64,000 nt of DNA from Berkiella_A sp963976875 (GTDB lineage Bacteria; Pseudomonadota; Gammaproteobacteria; Berkiellales; Berkiellaceae). The notes beneath the pieces are model-generated. The model was not told the origin of the DNA, did not search any database, and saw only the letters and a list, made by a program, of their open reading frames with translations. Location of the stretch: assembly GCA_963976875.1 (NCBI GenBank), contig CAXBML010000011.1:36101-100100 (forward strand), in the 5' to 3' direction. A program made the position numbers and the translations under genes. This document shows, piece by piece, positions 18,291 through 27,110 of the stretch. Position 1 is the stretch's first letter; the number at the start of each line of letters is the position of its first letter.

Positions 18291-18753
18291 AAAATTGTTG
18301 CATGACTACTGTACGACTCATAATATAACGCTTAGTTTGGCTGAGTCCTGCACGGGTGGAAATATTTCATCTAAGTTAACCAAGATCTCGGGAGCCTCTG
18401 ATTATTTTGTAGGCTCTATTGTATGCTACACGATTCTAGTAAAAAACAAGGCGCTTCAAATACCTGTACCTTATATTGAAAAATATGGTGTTGTTAGCCC
18501 AGAGGTGGCTAGAGCCATGGCCAATGGAGCATTGCAATATTTTGAGACAGATATTGCGCTAGGCATTACAGGTTATGCCGGTCCTAATGGGGGAACACTT
18601 GATTTTCCTGTGGGCAGCATCTGTGTGGGGGTAGCATCAAAATTAAATATAAACCAAACATATACGACACACTTCGCAGGTTCAAGGCGAGACATTATTG
18701 AGCAAGCCAGTGAATATGCATTAAAAACAATATTACAAAGTATTGTTAAATAA
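18280..18753 (+). CDS. pncC: Nicotinamide-nucleotide amidohydrolase (CinA C-terminal domain)
   Basis: A 157-residue stand-alone CinA C-terminal domain. It has A-E-S-C-T-G-G near residue 21 and G-I-T-G-Y-A-G-P-N-G-G near residue 92, the nucleotide- and substrate-binding signatures of PncC. PncC deamidates nicotinamide mononucleotide to nicotinate mononucleotide in NAD recycling. The ATG at 18280 is preferred over a TTG two codons earlier. It overlaps the preceding acetyltransferase gene and is the last member of the hemB run. No N-terminal molybdopterin-like CinA domain is present. Confidence 0.93.
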   Translation: MSTEKLLHDYCTTHNITLSLAESCTGGNISSKLTKISGASDYFVGSIVCYTILVKNKALQIPVPYIEKYGVVSPEVARAMANGALQYFETDIALGITGYAGPNGGTLDFPVGSICVGVASKLNINQTYTTHFAGSRRDIIEQASEYALKTILQSIVK

Positions 18754-18785
18754 CTCGATTTTAACTTAACAATTACTGGCTTTTT

Positions 18786-19520
18786 ATGTCTAAAATTGAA
18801 CTCTCTTTTATATGTATACTGACGCTTATTTGGGGCTCTTGGTTTTATCGAAAATATGTTAAAACTTTTTTTGGTACAAAAAAAAGACTAAGCTGGCTCG
18901 CACAACAACAGCAAAACAAAAAAATTCGTTCCGTACTCGTTATATTAGAAAAATTATATCAAAACACCAACTCCCATCGCACAGCTAAATTAGCAAAAAT
19001 ACGTAGAGGCATTACAGAGGATTCATTTCTGTATGGGGAGGTAGATTTTCTCACATTGATTGCTTTGCTCACATACTGCCAACCAACGGAGCACGATGTT
19101 TTTTATGATTTAGGCTCGGGCGCAGGGAAAGCCGTATTTTCTGCAGCTTTATGTTTTCCTATCCGTAAATCTATCGGCATAGAGTTAATGCCGGAGCTTG
19201 TTAGTTTAGCAAAAAATATTTTAGCCGAATATCAAAAAACTGGGCATGCTAAGAATAATAAGTGTGAGATTCAATTTGAACAGGCAGATATCTTGCAACG
19301 TCCTTTCAGCGATGCAACAATTATTTTTATTAATGCAACCGCCTTTAAAGGGCAGCTTTGGAAAAATATTGAAGACAGATTATACGCCTTGCCCATAGGG
19401 GCTAGAGTAATATTGACCACCCACCAACTTTCTAGCTCATATTTCAAATTAATCTATAGTGGTACAGAGGTTATGAGCTGGGGCATGAATTCCGCTTTTG
19501 TCTTTGAAAAAATTAAATGA
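18786..19520 (+). CDS. DOT1-like SAM methyltransferase with N-terminal membrane anchor
   Basis: A 244-residue class I methyltransferase. A hydrophobic segment at about residues 4-20 may anchor it. Residues about 75-85 carry L-Y-G-E-V (cf. the DOT1 Y-G-E loop). V-F-Y-D-L-G-S-G-A-G-K-A-V follows (motif I), then I-G-I-E-L-M-P-E-L (motif II acid) and I-I-F-I-N-A-T-A-F (cf. the N-N-F-x-F motif of DOT1). The order matches the DOT1 histone-H3K79 methyltransferase fold, which is also found in bacterial proteins of unknown substrate. A paralogue lies at 27097-27759. Its stop overlaps the stop of truD by 8 bases. Substrate unknown. Confidence 0.78.
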   Translation: MSKIELSFICILTLIWGSWFYRKYVKTFFGTKKRLSWLAQQQQNKKIRSVLVILEKLYQNTNSHRTAKLAKIRRGITEDSFLYGEVDFLTLIALLTYCQPTEHDVFYDLGSGAGKAVFSAALCFPIRKSIGIELMPELVSLAKNILAEYQKTGHAKNNKCEIQFEQADILQRPFSDATIIFINATAFKGQLWKNIEDRLYALPIGARVILTTHQLSSSYFKLIYSGTEVMSWGMNSAFVFEKIK

Positions 19521-20544
19521 TTTCTTTTAATACGCTTGTTGCAAAGCAGCCTGGTGATAACGCAAAAGACAAGCAACAATCATTGTTCTCATTAAACTCA
19601 TAAACTAGATTATGAGGGATCATTCGTAATGAACGTCGGGCAGGATCGAGCCTTCTATTAGCAAGCAGTTTCACATACTCAGGATGCAGTTCAAAACACA
19701 TATCTTCGATTTTAGCGACTTCTTTGTTTACAATATCATTTTGATCCCCCCAAAGGCCCCCTGTTGGATGACATGCCCCTCGTATGCATTTTTCCCGTAA
19801 TACGTCCGGCTCCTCTTTGGCATTCTCAAATAAAAAGTATCCTTTTTGGCCATCCATTTGTAATGCCTCTCCTGGCAAAATAGTTGTCCAAGTTTTATTT
19901 TTTACCCTTTCAGACAAAATTTGATTAAACATATATGATCGTAATGCCGACACAGTTAATTCTGCTTGTTTTCTTTGTGATTTTTTTCTATTGGCTAAAA
20001 TGGCGGCCGCATCTTTTATATTCTGCCCATCAAAACCAAAGCGTTGTGGCCCAAAATAATTTGGTACACCATATTTTTTAATTATGTCTAAACGTTTTAT
20101 TAATGCATGTTTGTCTATCGTATTATTTCGCAGCCAGATAGTAAAAATATTGGCACTATGTGTGCCCATATGCAATTTCTTTTGATGCCAATGATGTTCA
20201 AGGATATTAATATCCTCAAGAGAAAAATCTTGTATTTGATTTATGGCATCTTTCCGACCCGGCATTTGTATGCTAAACCATTGGCGAGTAGTTGCGTGTC
20301 TGTCTTTTAAGCCACTATAGCTAACAGAACGTCGTTGCACATCAAAATGATGAGCTAACTTTCCAGCTAACCAATCTGTATTTGTGTTAGACTTTTCTAT
20401 ATGCAACCATAAGTGTTCGCCTTCACCCGTAAATTCAATTGAGAGCATTTCATCTACTTTAAAGTCGGCTGAATTTTTTTTAAATTCTGCGTGTCCCGCT
20501 AGAGTAGGGTAGGCACATTGTGTTTTCAAACTTAGTTCTGACAA
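19513..20544 (-). CDS. truD: tRNA pseudouridine(13) synthase
   Basis: A 343-residue TruD. The catalytic aspartate lies in Y-S-G-L-K-D-R-H-A near residue 80, with further family blocks N-Y-F-G-x-Q-R-F-G and L-x-L-x-F-x-L-x-x-G-x-F-A-T near the C terminus. It makes pseudouridine at position 13 of tRNA-Glu. It uses a TTG start at 20544 with GAGG six bases upstream. Length is normal. It converges with the DOT1-like methyltransferase gene. Confidence 0.95.
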   Translation of the reverse strand: MSELSLKTQCAYPTLAGHAEFKKNSADFKVDEMLSIEFTGEGEHLWLHIEKSNTNTDWLAGKLAHHFDVQRRSVSYSGLKDRHATTRQWFSIQMPGRKDAINQIQDFSLEDINILEHHWHQKKLHMGTHSANIFTIWLRNNTIDKHALIKRLDIIKKYGVPNYFGPQRFGFDGQNIKDAAAILANRKKSQRKQAELTVSALRSYMFNQILSERVKNKTWTTILPGEALQMDGQKGYFLFENAKEEPDVLREKCIRGACHPTGGLWGDQNDIVNKEVAKIEDMCFELHPEYVKLLANRRLDPARRSLRMIPHNLVYEFNENNDCCLSFALSPGCFATSVLKEII

Positions 20545-20718
20545 GAATACCTCAGTTAAAATTTACGAGACTTCATTAATAGTAAGTATTCGGGCATTCT
20601 ACCATAAGATTTAAAAAAAATTATATGTAGTCAGGTGCATTACACTTGTATTTTGACCTATTACTAAACTATAGGCAAAATATTCTCAATAATCTCAAAA
20701 GTGTAAATGGAGCTTTCA

Positions 20719-21429
20719 ATGAACCCAGCCATCAAGTTAACGACTCTTTCAGCCCTGCTTACATTTTCTCTTTCTTCCCAGGCATTATTGATAACTTCTG
20801 GGGATGTATCGACTGAAAATCTTGGTGAGTTTGAAGCTAATATTTCATGGAGCGGAGATGACTTAAGTGTTTCTCTATCAAACACATCACCTTTGGCCAA
20901 CGGTGGCTATATTACTGGTTTTTTAATAAACCTTCCTACTGGCACTTCATTCAATGTTGGTTGGAGTGATACTGGGCTTCAATTCCTACCATCTTCAGAT
21001 TCTAATTATAGCGGCGCACCATATGGTAGTTTTGACTATGGGTATGCATTAGGCGGTAATTTTTTAGGGGGTGGAAAACCATCTAATGGTATAGCTGTAG
21101 GTGAAACAGGCAATTTCTTATTTAGCGACTGGGATGGCGTTGGCAACTTAACCGAAAATGATTTCATTGCATCTTTTGATCATGATGAGCCCAATGCATC
21201 TAATTTTTTGGTGCGCTTTAGAGGCTTTGAGGATGGGGGTAGTGACAAGGTAATGGGTATTTACGGCGATCCAGAAATTGATACTCCACCAGGTGATATT
21301 CCAGGCTTGCCGACACCACCATCTTCAGCTGAAATTCCAGAGCCCAGTAGCTTGGTTTTGTTTTTATTGGGAATATTATTTGTTGCTGGAATAAAAAAAG
21401 GAAAGTTTTTAAGAAGATTTACACAGTAG
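20719..21429 (+). CDS. PEP-CTERM sorting-domain protein
   Basis: A 236-residue secreted protein. The ATG at 20719 has TGGAG six bases upstream. Residues 1-23 are a signal peptide ending S-Q-A. The body is Gly/Ser/Asp-rich with an unknown beta-type fold. The C terminus has I-P-E-P-S-S, then a hydrophobic helix L-V-L-F-L-L-G-I-L-F-V-A-G, then a basic tail. This is the tripartite PEP-CTERM signal recognised by exosortase EpsH-type enzymes, normally in exopolysaccharide producers. No exosortase gene is in the window. The gene is followed by a hairpin terminator shared with the RRM gene. Confidence 0.82.
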   Translation: MNPAIKLTTLSALLTFSLSSQALLITSGDVSTENLGEFEANISWSGDDLSVSLSNTSPLANGGYITGFLINLPTGTSFNVGWSDTGLQFLPSSDSNYSGAPYGSFDYGYALGGNFLGGGKPSNGIAVGETGNFLFSDWDGVGNLTENDFIASFDHDEPNASNFLVRFRGFEDGGSDKVMGIYGDPEIDTPPGDIPGLPTPPSSAEIPEPSSLVLFLLGILFVAGIKKGKFLRRFTQ

Positions 21430-21447
21430 CAGATGGGAAGTTAAAGC

Positions 21448-21472
21448 TCTGGTAGCTGTTTCAGCTACCAGA
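21448..21472. terminator. Bidirectional hairpin terminator
   Basis: Perfect 11-base arms TCTGGTAGCTG and CAGCTACCAGA with a TTT loop lie between the converging PEP-CTERM and RRM genes. The T-run is weak in both directions, but the position fits a shared terminator. Confidence 0.7.
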
Positions 21473-21498
21473 ATTCGGAAAGATCGAGTCTATTGGGC

Positions 21499-21780
21499 TT
21501 ACCAACGACCGCGATCACCGCCGCCACTAGTGCGTTGCTTTTCTTGAGCTATGCTAACTTTAATGGCGCGGCCATCAAGTTGAACACCGTTCATTTCAGC
21601 TACAGCGCTTTCAGCAGCTTGTGGGCCATCAAAAGTGATGAATCCAAAACCTTTAGAGCGACCAGTTGCTCTGTCTTTAATGATGACGATCTCGTCGATT
21701 CCGCCAAAACGGCTAAATTCGCCACGTAGAGAATCTTCTGTGGAGTTATAGGATAAGTTACCTACATAGATTTTTTTCAT
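21499..21780 (-). CDS. RRM-type RNA-binding protein
   Basis: A 93-residue single RNA recognition motif from the ATG at 21780; four more in-frame residues begin at an ATG at 21792. RNP2 is I-Y-V-G-N-L at the start and RNP1 is K-G-F-G-F-I-T-F near residue 42. A short Gly/Arg tail follows. Proteins of this type occur in cyanobacteria and several proteobacteria, often cold-responsive, and bind single-stranded RNA. It is monocistronic with a long upstream region. Confidence 0.95.
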   Translation of the reverse strand: MKKIYVGNLSYNSTEDSLRGEFSRFGGIDEIVIIKDRATGRSKGFGFITFDGPQAAESAVAEMNGVQLDGRAIKVSIAQEKQRTSGGGDRGRW

Positions 21781-21792
21781 GTTTGCATCCAA

Positions 21793-22166
21793 AAATGTGT
21801 CTAATGAACAATTACTTATGAGAAATGACGAGAAGTAAGATACTTGCGAGCGTTCACAGAAGAATTGTTAAGTTTATATATGTTACGAGATTAATACCAA
21901 GTAACAACAAAAGCATTTTAGCACATGGTACTTCTATGTCTATAGCAAACTTATTTTAGTTTATACCAATCCTACTATAATCGATAAACGCGACAAAATA
22001 AGCGACTTATAAACCCTCTTGCCACTATACATTGTTAAGAATTTATAGTTATTGCATATAGGTTTATATACACATATTATAAGATCTTCTTAGGGCTAGA
22101 TTAATTTAACGATAAACGCCATGATAGAGTTTGATGTTTATAATATAAAAGTAAAGGAATACTATT
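21793..22166. other. Intergenic region with divergent promoters
   Basis: About 370 bases without a gene between the RRM gene and a small protein gene. It is AT-rich and presumably holds both promoters and a leader of the RRM mRNA. I see no defined regulatory element. Confidence 0.5.
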
Positions 22167-22376
22167 ATGTTAAAGGAAGATAAAGATGAAAGTTCTGCAG
22201 GCCAAGTAGTCCAACCCCCACAGGATCAGCTTCCCTCTCAAGCTGTGCTCCCATCTTATGGAGAGATGAGGCGACGTTCTCGTAGTGGCTCTCTACTACA
22301 AAATGAAGCAGAAATATCTGCTGATACTAAAACTGATGCCAAGGGCTTATTAATCAAGCGTACAAAAAAAGTTTGA
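22167..22376 (+). CDS. Small hydrophilic hypothetical protein
   Basis: A 69-residue Ser/Gln/Lys-rich protein with no recognisable domain, probably disordered. It contains M-R-R-R-S-R-S-G-S in the middle and ends R-T-K-K-V, so it is basic. AAAGGA lies about 8 bases before the ATG. It could be a small effector or a phospho-target; there is no direct evidence. Confidence 0.5.
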   Translation: MLKEDKDESSAGQVVQPPQDQLPSQAVLPSYGEMRRRSRSGSLLQNEAEISADTKTDAKGLLIKRTKKV

Positions 22377-22393
22377 TTTTTAACCTGTGAGTT

Positions 22394-22897
22394 TTAAGCA
22401 TTATTTTTTCTGCTAAATAACTTAGAAAGGTTGCTCGTAGCTCCGTGTGAAATGTCACAGGATTTATCCGTGGGTACAAGATCAGTAAATTGGGTCAGGA
22501 TTGTTTTGCTGGGAGTGCCTCCCAGTTCAATATGAAAATTCCGCCAACCTTCGGAATAAGTATTCAGAATTTCAGTTTCAATTTTTTGAGCCGCCATTTT
22601 TAGCTGAGAATACAAACTTTTGCTTTCTGAGCAATTAAGTAAGTGGTTAATTGTGCTTTTAGCCCATGAGTTTGTTGGTTGTTCTATGGGCCACAGTTGA
22701 TAGCGTTCACATAATTTAACATAAGTTATAAATCCTCCAAGCATTCCCGCTAAACCACAGCCTAGAAACACAAATGGACCAATGCCTAGTAAAGAAAGAA
22801 CCAAAGCTGGTAGCCAACCGGCAAAAATGCCTAAAACGATACCTGCCGTACAAAAAGTTAAAGCCGATGAAATGCTCAAAAGGCGGTTAAGTTTCAT
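22394..22897 (-). CDS. Two-helix membrane hypothetical protein
   Basis: A 167-residue protein with two adjacent hydrophobic segments (about residues 9-32 and 34-58) separated by a short turn, then a soluble C-terminal region of about 105 residues. I do not recognise it. The hairpin-like membrane anchor resembles inclusion- or vacuole-membrane proteins of intracellular bacteria, but this is only a resemblance. Its start lies about 60 bases from the end of the universal stress gene on the same strand. Confidence 0.65.
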   Translation of the reverse strand: MKLNRLLSISSALTFCTAGIVLGIFAGWLPALVLSLLGIGPFVFLGCGLAGMLGGFITYVKLCERYQLWPIEQPTNSWAKSTINHLLNCSESKSLYSQLKMAAQKIETEILNTYSEGWRNFHIELGGTPSKTILTQFTDLVPTDKSCDISHGATSNLSKLFSRKNNA

Positions 22898-22953
22898 GTT
22901 ATAAAGCCTATATTTATAATGTCAATTGCTTATATTTTTGCTCACAATATTTA

Positions 22954-23634
22954 TTATTTATCACTGTCATCCGGGTTATTTTTTTTATTTTCATCGGTCT
23001 GATCTTTTTGTCTATGTCCACCTTTATAAGGGTATTGACCAGGGCGATTGACTAAGCGGGGACCACGGCTGACATTTTCACCAAAACCATGCTTTGATCC
23101 GCTGTGGGGCGGTCCGTCTGTTTTATTACTTTGCTGAATGGTTGTTTGCGTTGTCAGATTATCCCAGAGAAAATCTTGGCTTGGCTGCTGTTTAAGCATC
23201 TCTTCTAGATGACTAACTTGTATAATAAGAACATCACAATGTGCATGGGACAAAACATGGTGGGCTGTTGAACCTAATAAATGCGTATAGCCCCCGACAC
23301 CGTGACTGCCTATCAAAATTAGATCATAATTTTGTTCTTGCGCAAGTGCTAATATTTGATCTTGAGGAGAGCCAACCAGGACAATCTCTTCTGGGGACGA
23401 TTGCCCCGTTAATCTTTGACAAAGTGCGTGCAAGCTCTTCTTTGCAAGTTGACAGTTTTTGTCGATAATTTTTTGGCGTTTATTAAAATCTGTTGTATAA
23501 GTCATTGGGGGTTCAATAACATGTAAGCAATCTAATTCTGCTTTAAATATCTTTGCAATTTTGCAGCATTGCTTAGCAATGTATAAACTTTGCGGTCCCA
23601 AATCTAAAGTGACTAAAAAATGCTGATAGGCCAT
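22954..23634 (-). CDS. Universal stress protein with disordered C-terminal extension
   Basis: A 226-residue protein. Residues 1-145 form a UspA domain with V-T-L-D-L-G near the start and the nucleotide-binding pattern G-S-H-G-V-G-G-Y-x-x-L-L-G-S-T-A-H-H-V. The last 80 residues are an extension rich in Gln, Gly, Asp and Lys that is not part of the family. A second UspA gene is divergent at 23884. The domain binds ATP in many homologues and supports stress survival; the extension's role is unknown. Confidence 0.92.
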   Translation of the reverse strand: MAYQHFLVTLDLGPQSLYIAKQCCKIAKIFKAELDCLHVIEPPMTYTTDFNKRQKIIDKNCQLAKKSLHALCQRLTGQSSPEEIVLVGSPQDQILALAQEQNYDLILIGSHGVGGYTHLLGSTAHHVLSHAHCDVLIIQVSHLEEMLKQQPSQDFLWDNLTTQTTIQQSNKTDGPPHSGSKHGFGENVSRGPRLVNRPGQYPYKGGHRQKDQTDENKKNNPDDSDK

Positions 23635-23883
23635 TATGTTTCTCTGCAGAACTCATCCCTTAAGTATCAAGTATTCAGCTTAACAGTTTTGACATAAAAG
23701 TCTGAATTTTTATCAAACCCGAAAATTAATTATAAAAATAATGCATCTACACCTGCAAATTTTATCGGTTATTCAAGCGAATATATTAAGTAAGCTATAC
23801 TAACTAATAAAAAGAGTATCTTTAAAATTATGTTTCATTTGCTGTTGGTTATCTACGTAAATTTACAGTTTTTAGGGGAATAA

Positions 23884-24342
23884 ATGTATAAGCAGATTCT
23901 ATTTGGCTCGGACTTAACTTCTGATAGCTTGCAGATTGGAGAAAAAACCGTCACATTGGCCAAGTTATTCAATGCGACATTAAGTATTGTTCATGTGGTC
24001 GAACCTCCTATGGCTTATCAAAAAGAATCGCCAAAGTTGACCCAAGCGCTTGCTGAGTTGAAAACCGATGCCGCTAAAGGATTAGAAGAGTTTTCCAATA
24101 AATTATCAATCCCTAAACAAAATCAATTTATTAATATTGGAATACCCAAAATACAAATTATTAAAAAAGCTATGGATTTAAATGCCGATCTGCTCGTGTT
24201 GGCTAGTTATGGGACAGGTGGGAGTCAGCATTCTATGGGGTCGACAGCACATGGTATCATTAAAACTGCTCCTTGCGATGTTTTGTTGGTTAACACTTCT
24301 AGCTTAACACCAGTAAAAATTAAAGATGATAGGATTTTTTAG
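23884..24342 (+). CDS. Universal stress protein UspA family
   Basis: A 152-residue single UspA domain with G-S-D-L near the start and the ATP-binding pattern A-S-Y-G-T-G-G-S-Q-H-S-M-G-S-T-A-H-G-I near the end. AGGGGAA precedes the ATG. It shares V-E-P-P-M-x-Y with the divergent Usp gene at 22954-23634, so the two are probably paralogues transcribed from a common intergenic region. Confidence 0.94.
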   Translation: MYKQILFGSDLTSDSLQIGEKTVTLAKLFNATLSIVHVVEPPMAYQKESPKLTQALAELKTDAAKGLEEFSNKLSIPKQNQFINIGIPKIQIIKKAMDLNADLLVLASYGTGGSQHSMGSTAHGIIKTAPCDVLLVNTSSLTPVKIKDDRIF

Positions 24343-24652
24343 GCATGAAATTTCGATAATAATTAAGAAGTTGAATTGCGTCTTTGTTGTTCTGTTTAAT
24401 CCCAGTATATCGATTTTTATATTATTTATGGTTTGTATCTTTTGGTTGAGTGGCATAGATGTACGCAGGCTTAGTAAATAAAGTAATTTTTTTGTGGTGT
24501 TATTCCAGTTAAAATCAATTTGCCAAATGAAAATGCAAACATTTTGCCATAACGACTACTCAATGATAAAAAGATAATGAAATCAATTTTACACAGTAAA
24601 TTCTGGTATTATGATAAACTGATTTTATCTTAGTGTGCCTGGAGTGCATCAT
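24343..24652. other. Intergenic region upstream of NYN gene
   Basis: About 310 AT-rich bases with no gene visible. It presumably contains the promoter of the NYN-domain gene; no motif stands out. Confidence 0.5.
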
Positions 24653-25135
24653 ATGAAAAAAATAGCAATCTTTGTAGATGTACAAAATATTTACTATACC
24701 GTAAAACAAAATTTTAATTGTCACTTCGACTACTTAAAATTTTGGCAACAAATAGCAAGTAGGGGACAAATTGTTCAAGCTTATGCCTATGCTATTGATC
24801 GTCAAGATAAAAAACAAATGCAGTTTCAACAGGCATTAACTGACATTGGTTTTGAAATAAAGTTGAAACCTTATATACAGAGACGCGATGGTTCTGCAAA
24901 AGGGGATTGGGATGTTGGCATTACGATCGATATCTTGGATGTAGCACCTTCAGTTGATATTGTTATATTAGCTTCTGGAGATGGCGATTTTGACCTGTTA
25001 CTCAATAAAATAAAACTTGCTCATAACGTATGTGCCGAAGTCTATGGTGTACCAGGTTTAACCGCAGAGTCACTCATTCGAGCATCGACATTTTATCATC
25101 CAATAGACAAACAATTACTCATCACACTGAAATGA
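24653..25135 (+). CDS. LabA-like NYN-domain protein
   Basis: A 160-residue NYN (PIN-like) domain protein. The ATG at 24653 has GGAGTG six bases upstream. Acidic residues in I-F-V-D-V-Q-N-I at the N terminus, K-G-D-W-D-V-G-I in the middle and L-A-S-G-D-G-D-F-D after it form the expected metal-binding site of this RNase-like fold. Targets of bacterial LabA/DUF88 proteins are mostly unknown. It is followed after 12 bases by a small conserved protein gene. Confidence 0.9.
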   Translation: MKKIAIFVDVQNIYYTVKQNFNCHFDYLKFWQQIASRGQIVQAYAYAIDRQDKKQMQFQQALTDIGFEIKLKPYIQRRDGSAKGDWDVGITIDILDVAPSVDIVILASGDGDFDLLLNKIKLAHNVCAEVYGVPGLTAESLIRASTFYHPIDKQLLITLK

Positions 25136-25147
25136 CAAGCAACTAAC

Positions 25148-25420
25148 ATGAGAGGCAAACACAAAAGTCTTGATAAAGATCTAAAAAAAAGCATTCGTTG
25201 GTTAGAATCTGTAGCAGGCGTGCAAAAAATTGTTATAGGTCTTTCTGAAGCATGCCGACATAAATACGCACCTGGGCATTTGCGTTTTAAAATGGATGTT
25301 GATGCTGGGATAACCCTTAACGGTTATTCTGGAAATGGGGTTGTAAATTTATTTGTAAGAATTAATCCTACATCAGAAAGAGAGCAAGTTAAATTAAAAA
25401 TTAAAGCATATTTTCGCTAA
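25148..25420 (+). CDS. Small conserved hypothetical protein
   Basis: A 90-residue basic protein. The pattern of a short helix, then V-A-G-V-Q-K-I-V-I-G and a C-terminal strand region, resembles small predicted metal-binding proteins of the DUF2103 group, but I cannot confirm this. It begins 12 bases after the NYN gene and is probably in the same operon. Function unknown. Confidence 0.65.
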   Translation: MRGKHKSLDKDLKKSIRWLESVAGVQKIVIGLSEACRHKYAPGHLRFKMDVDAGITLNGYSGNGVVNLFVRINPTSEREQVKLKIKAYFR

Positions 25421-25562
25421 TAGCCCGTGTTTTGACGTATGCCATTCACCTTAGAATGATCAAGGTAAATACCGAATATCTTTTACTGTTATTATTTACT
25501 TGCAATTATCTTGATTTTTATTAACAATCGATACTTTAGGAATTAAAATAGTAGATTAGAGT

Positions 25563-26555
25563 ATGTCTGGTGTTATTGAACAATTTAAAAAATATATTGC
25601 AGAGCTAGGTGAGTTTCTTGCGCCTGATAGTTCCCAGGAAAAAAATCCAAAGTTTTTATTAATAGAGCAGAAACGCTTAAATACGTTAGTTGATACTTTA
25701 AAGGTAGCTATAATTGGAAAAAACCAGGGTGAATATGTTGAAGCGTCAAAAATTGACGATGTAAAAATAAAAGCAAAACACTTTATAAACGAGAACATCT
25801 GTTCTGTTACTGAAAGTATATTTTCTTACTGCGCTGATGTTTTGACTTATAGACATAAAATGTTAACCTCCGTGTTAAATGCACCCCAATACTGCAAGAC
25901 GGTTCCTGGGTTTGCCATGAAGGTGGGCCCACATTTTTGCGAAGATGAACTTAAAATAATGGAAGTATGTTTTCAGACATCTATTCCGGATTTGGCGGAG
26001 TATTTTTCAAAGAGCACTTACCAAGAGATTATATTAAAATTAAAAGAGTCAGGTATATTCTTAGAGCCAGATATTAATAGAAAGCTAAGAGCTGTGCAAA
26101 AAAAACAAGAATTACTCTTTTTAGATATTACCTGTGCTGCAAAGCCTCCAGCAAAAAAACGTTTACCAGCAGGTGATTTTAGTGACCTACTTACACCAGA
26201 GTTACTAGAATATTATAGTGAACGCCATCGTAAATATGGTTTTGCACCGACACCGCCTCATTCGGCTCATGGACCATCGAGTCAAAAGATAGCCGTTGCA
26301 CCCCGAAAAGCCCAGTCTGCGCGTGCCGCAAGTCGTTATGCTGATGGCGATAACGCCAAAGAAAGCTCAGAGAGAGAAAAGCCCTTTGTTCCATTATTAC
26401 ATCTATCAAAAATGCGGCAAACATCAAGTAGTGATGCAGAATCTGCTGATGTCGAAGTGCTTAGCGGGCAGCTTGAGCAGTGCTCTTTAAAATCAAAGCA
26501 ACCAACTAAAGACAAAAGACATAGACGTAAACAAAAAACAAATCATGCACATTAA
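25563..26555 (+). CDS. Unknown protein, candidate effector with basic tail
   Basis: A 330-residue protein with no domain I recognise. Residues 1-210 look helical and globular. Residues about 220-330 are disordered and rich in Ser, Lys, Arg and Glu, ending in K-D-K-R-H-R-R-K-Q-K, which resembles a nuclear localisation signal. There is no signal peptide. Composition and context fit a translocated effector, but nothing in the sequence proves it. Monocistronic, with a modest ribosome binding site. Confidence 0.55.
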   Translation: MSGVIEQFKKYIAELGEFLAPDSSQEKNPKFLLIEQKRLNTLVDTLKVAIIGKNQGEYVEASKIDDVKIKAKHFINENICSVTESIFSYCADVLTYRHKMLTSVLNAPQYCKTVPGFAMKVGPHFCEDELKIMEVCFQTSIPDLAEYFSKSTYQEIILKLKESGIFLEPDINRKLRAVQKKQELLFLDITCAAKPPAKKRLPAGDFSDLLTPELLEYYSERHRKYGFAPTPPHSAHGPSSQKIAVAPRKAQSARAASRYADGDNAKESSEREKPFVPLLHLSKMRQTSSSDAESADVEVLSGQLEQCSLKSKQPTKDKRHRRKQKTNHAH

Positions 26556-26687
26556 TATCAAGTCCAATAAAAATGGCGAATACAATAAAATGACCTACAT
26601 TGGTTTTCCACAGAAACAGCAGGTACAGTTTACATCTGTTTTTATCAGTCAATTTAACAAATATACTATAAAGCTTATGATTATAAC

Positions 26688-27110
26688 ATGTTAAGAATAT
26701 CGAAAAAAATTAGTATCCCCAATACAGAAATTGAACTAAACCCCATACGTGCCCAGGGCGCTGGTGGACAAAATGTCAATAAAGTATCTACAGCGATTCA
26801 TCTTCGGTTTGATATTATCCATTCTTCGTTGCCCCAAGATTATAAAACGAGATTATTAAATTTTAAAGACTATCGTATTTCGCAAGAAGGGGTCATTATT
26901 ATTAAGGCACAAAAATATCGCAGCCAGTCCAGGAATAAAGAGGATGCTTTAGTTCGATTAAGAGAGTTTATTAAACAAGCCGCCTATAAACCAAAATCTC
27001 GAAAGCCGACCAAGATCAGCAAAGCAGTCAAAACCAGAAGACTTGACACCAAAAATATGACCAGTAAGAAAAAAGCTTTGCGTCGAAAGCACGCTTTTAA
27101 AGAGGATTAA
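26688..27110 (+). CDS. arfB: Alternative ribosome-rescue factor (peptidyl-tRNA hydrolase ArfB)
   Basis: A 140-residue protein with the catalytic G-G-Q in G-A-G-G-Q-N-V-N-K-V near residue 27 and a basic C-terminal tail (K-P-T-K..K-K-K-A-L-R-R-K). That tail is the part that enters the empty mRNA channel in E. coli ArfB/YaeJ. ArfB releases nascent chains from stalled ribosomes. Length is standard. Its 3' end overlaps the converging methyltransferase gene by 14 bases. Confidence 0.95.
   Translation: MLRISKKISIPNTEIELNPIRAQGAGGQNVNKVSTAIHLRFDIIHSSLPQDYKTRLLNFKDYRISQEGVIIIKAQKYRSQSRNKEDALVRLREFIKQAAYKPKSRKPTKISKAVKTRRLDTKNMTSKKKALRRKHAFKED

Noticed and set aside
20664..20900. 78-residue reverse-strand frame across the PEP-CTERM gene start
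   Set aside because: It is opposite the signal peptide of a well-supported gene and has no ribosome binding site or domain.
26191..26490. Two alternative frames over the tail of the 25563-26555 gene
   Set aside because: Both are shadows of a disordered Ser/Lys-rich coding region and lack start signals.
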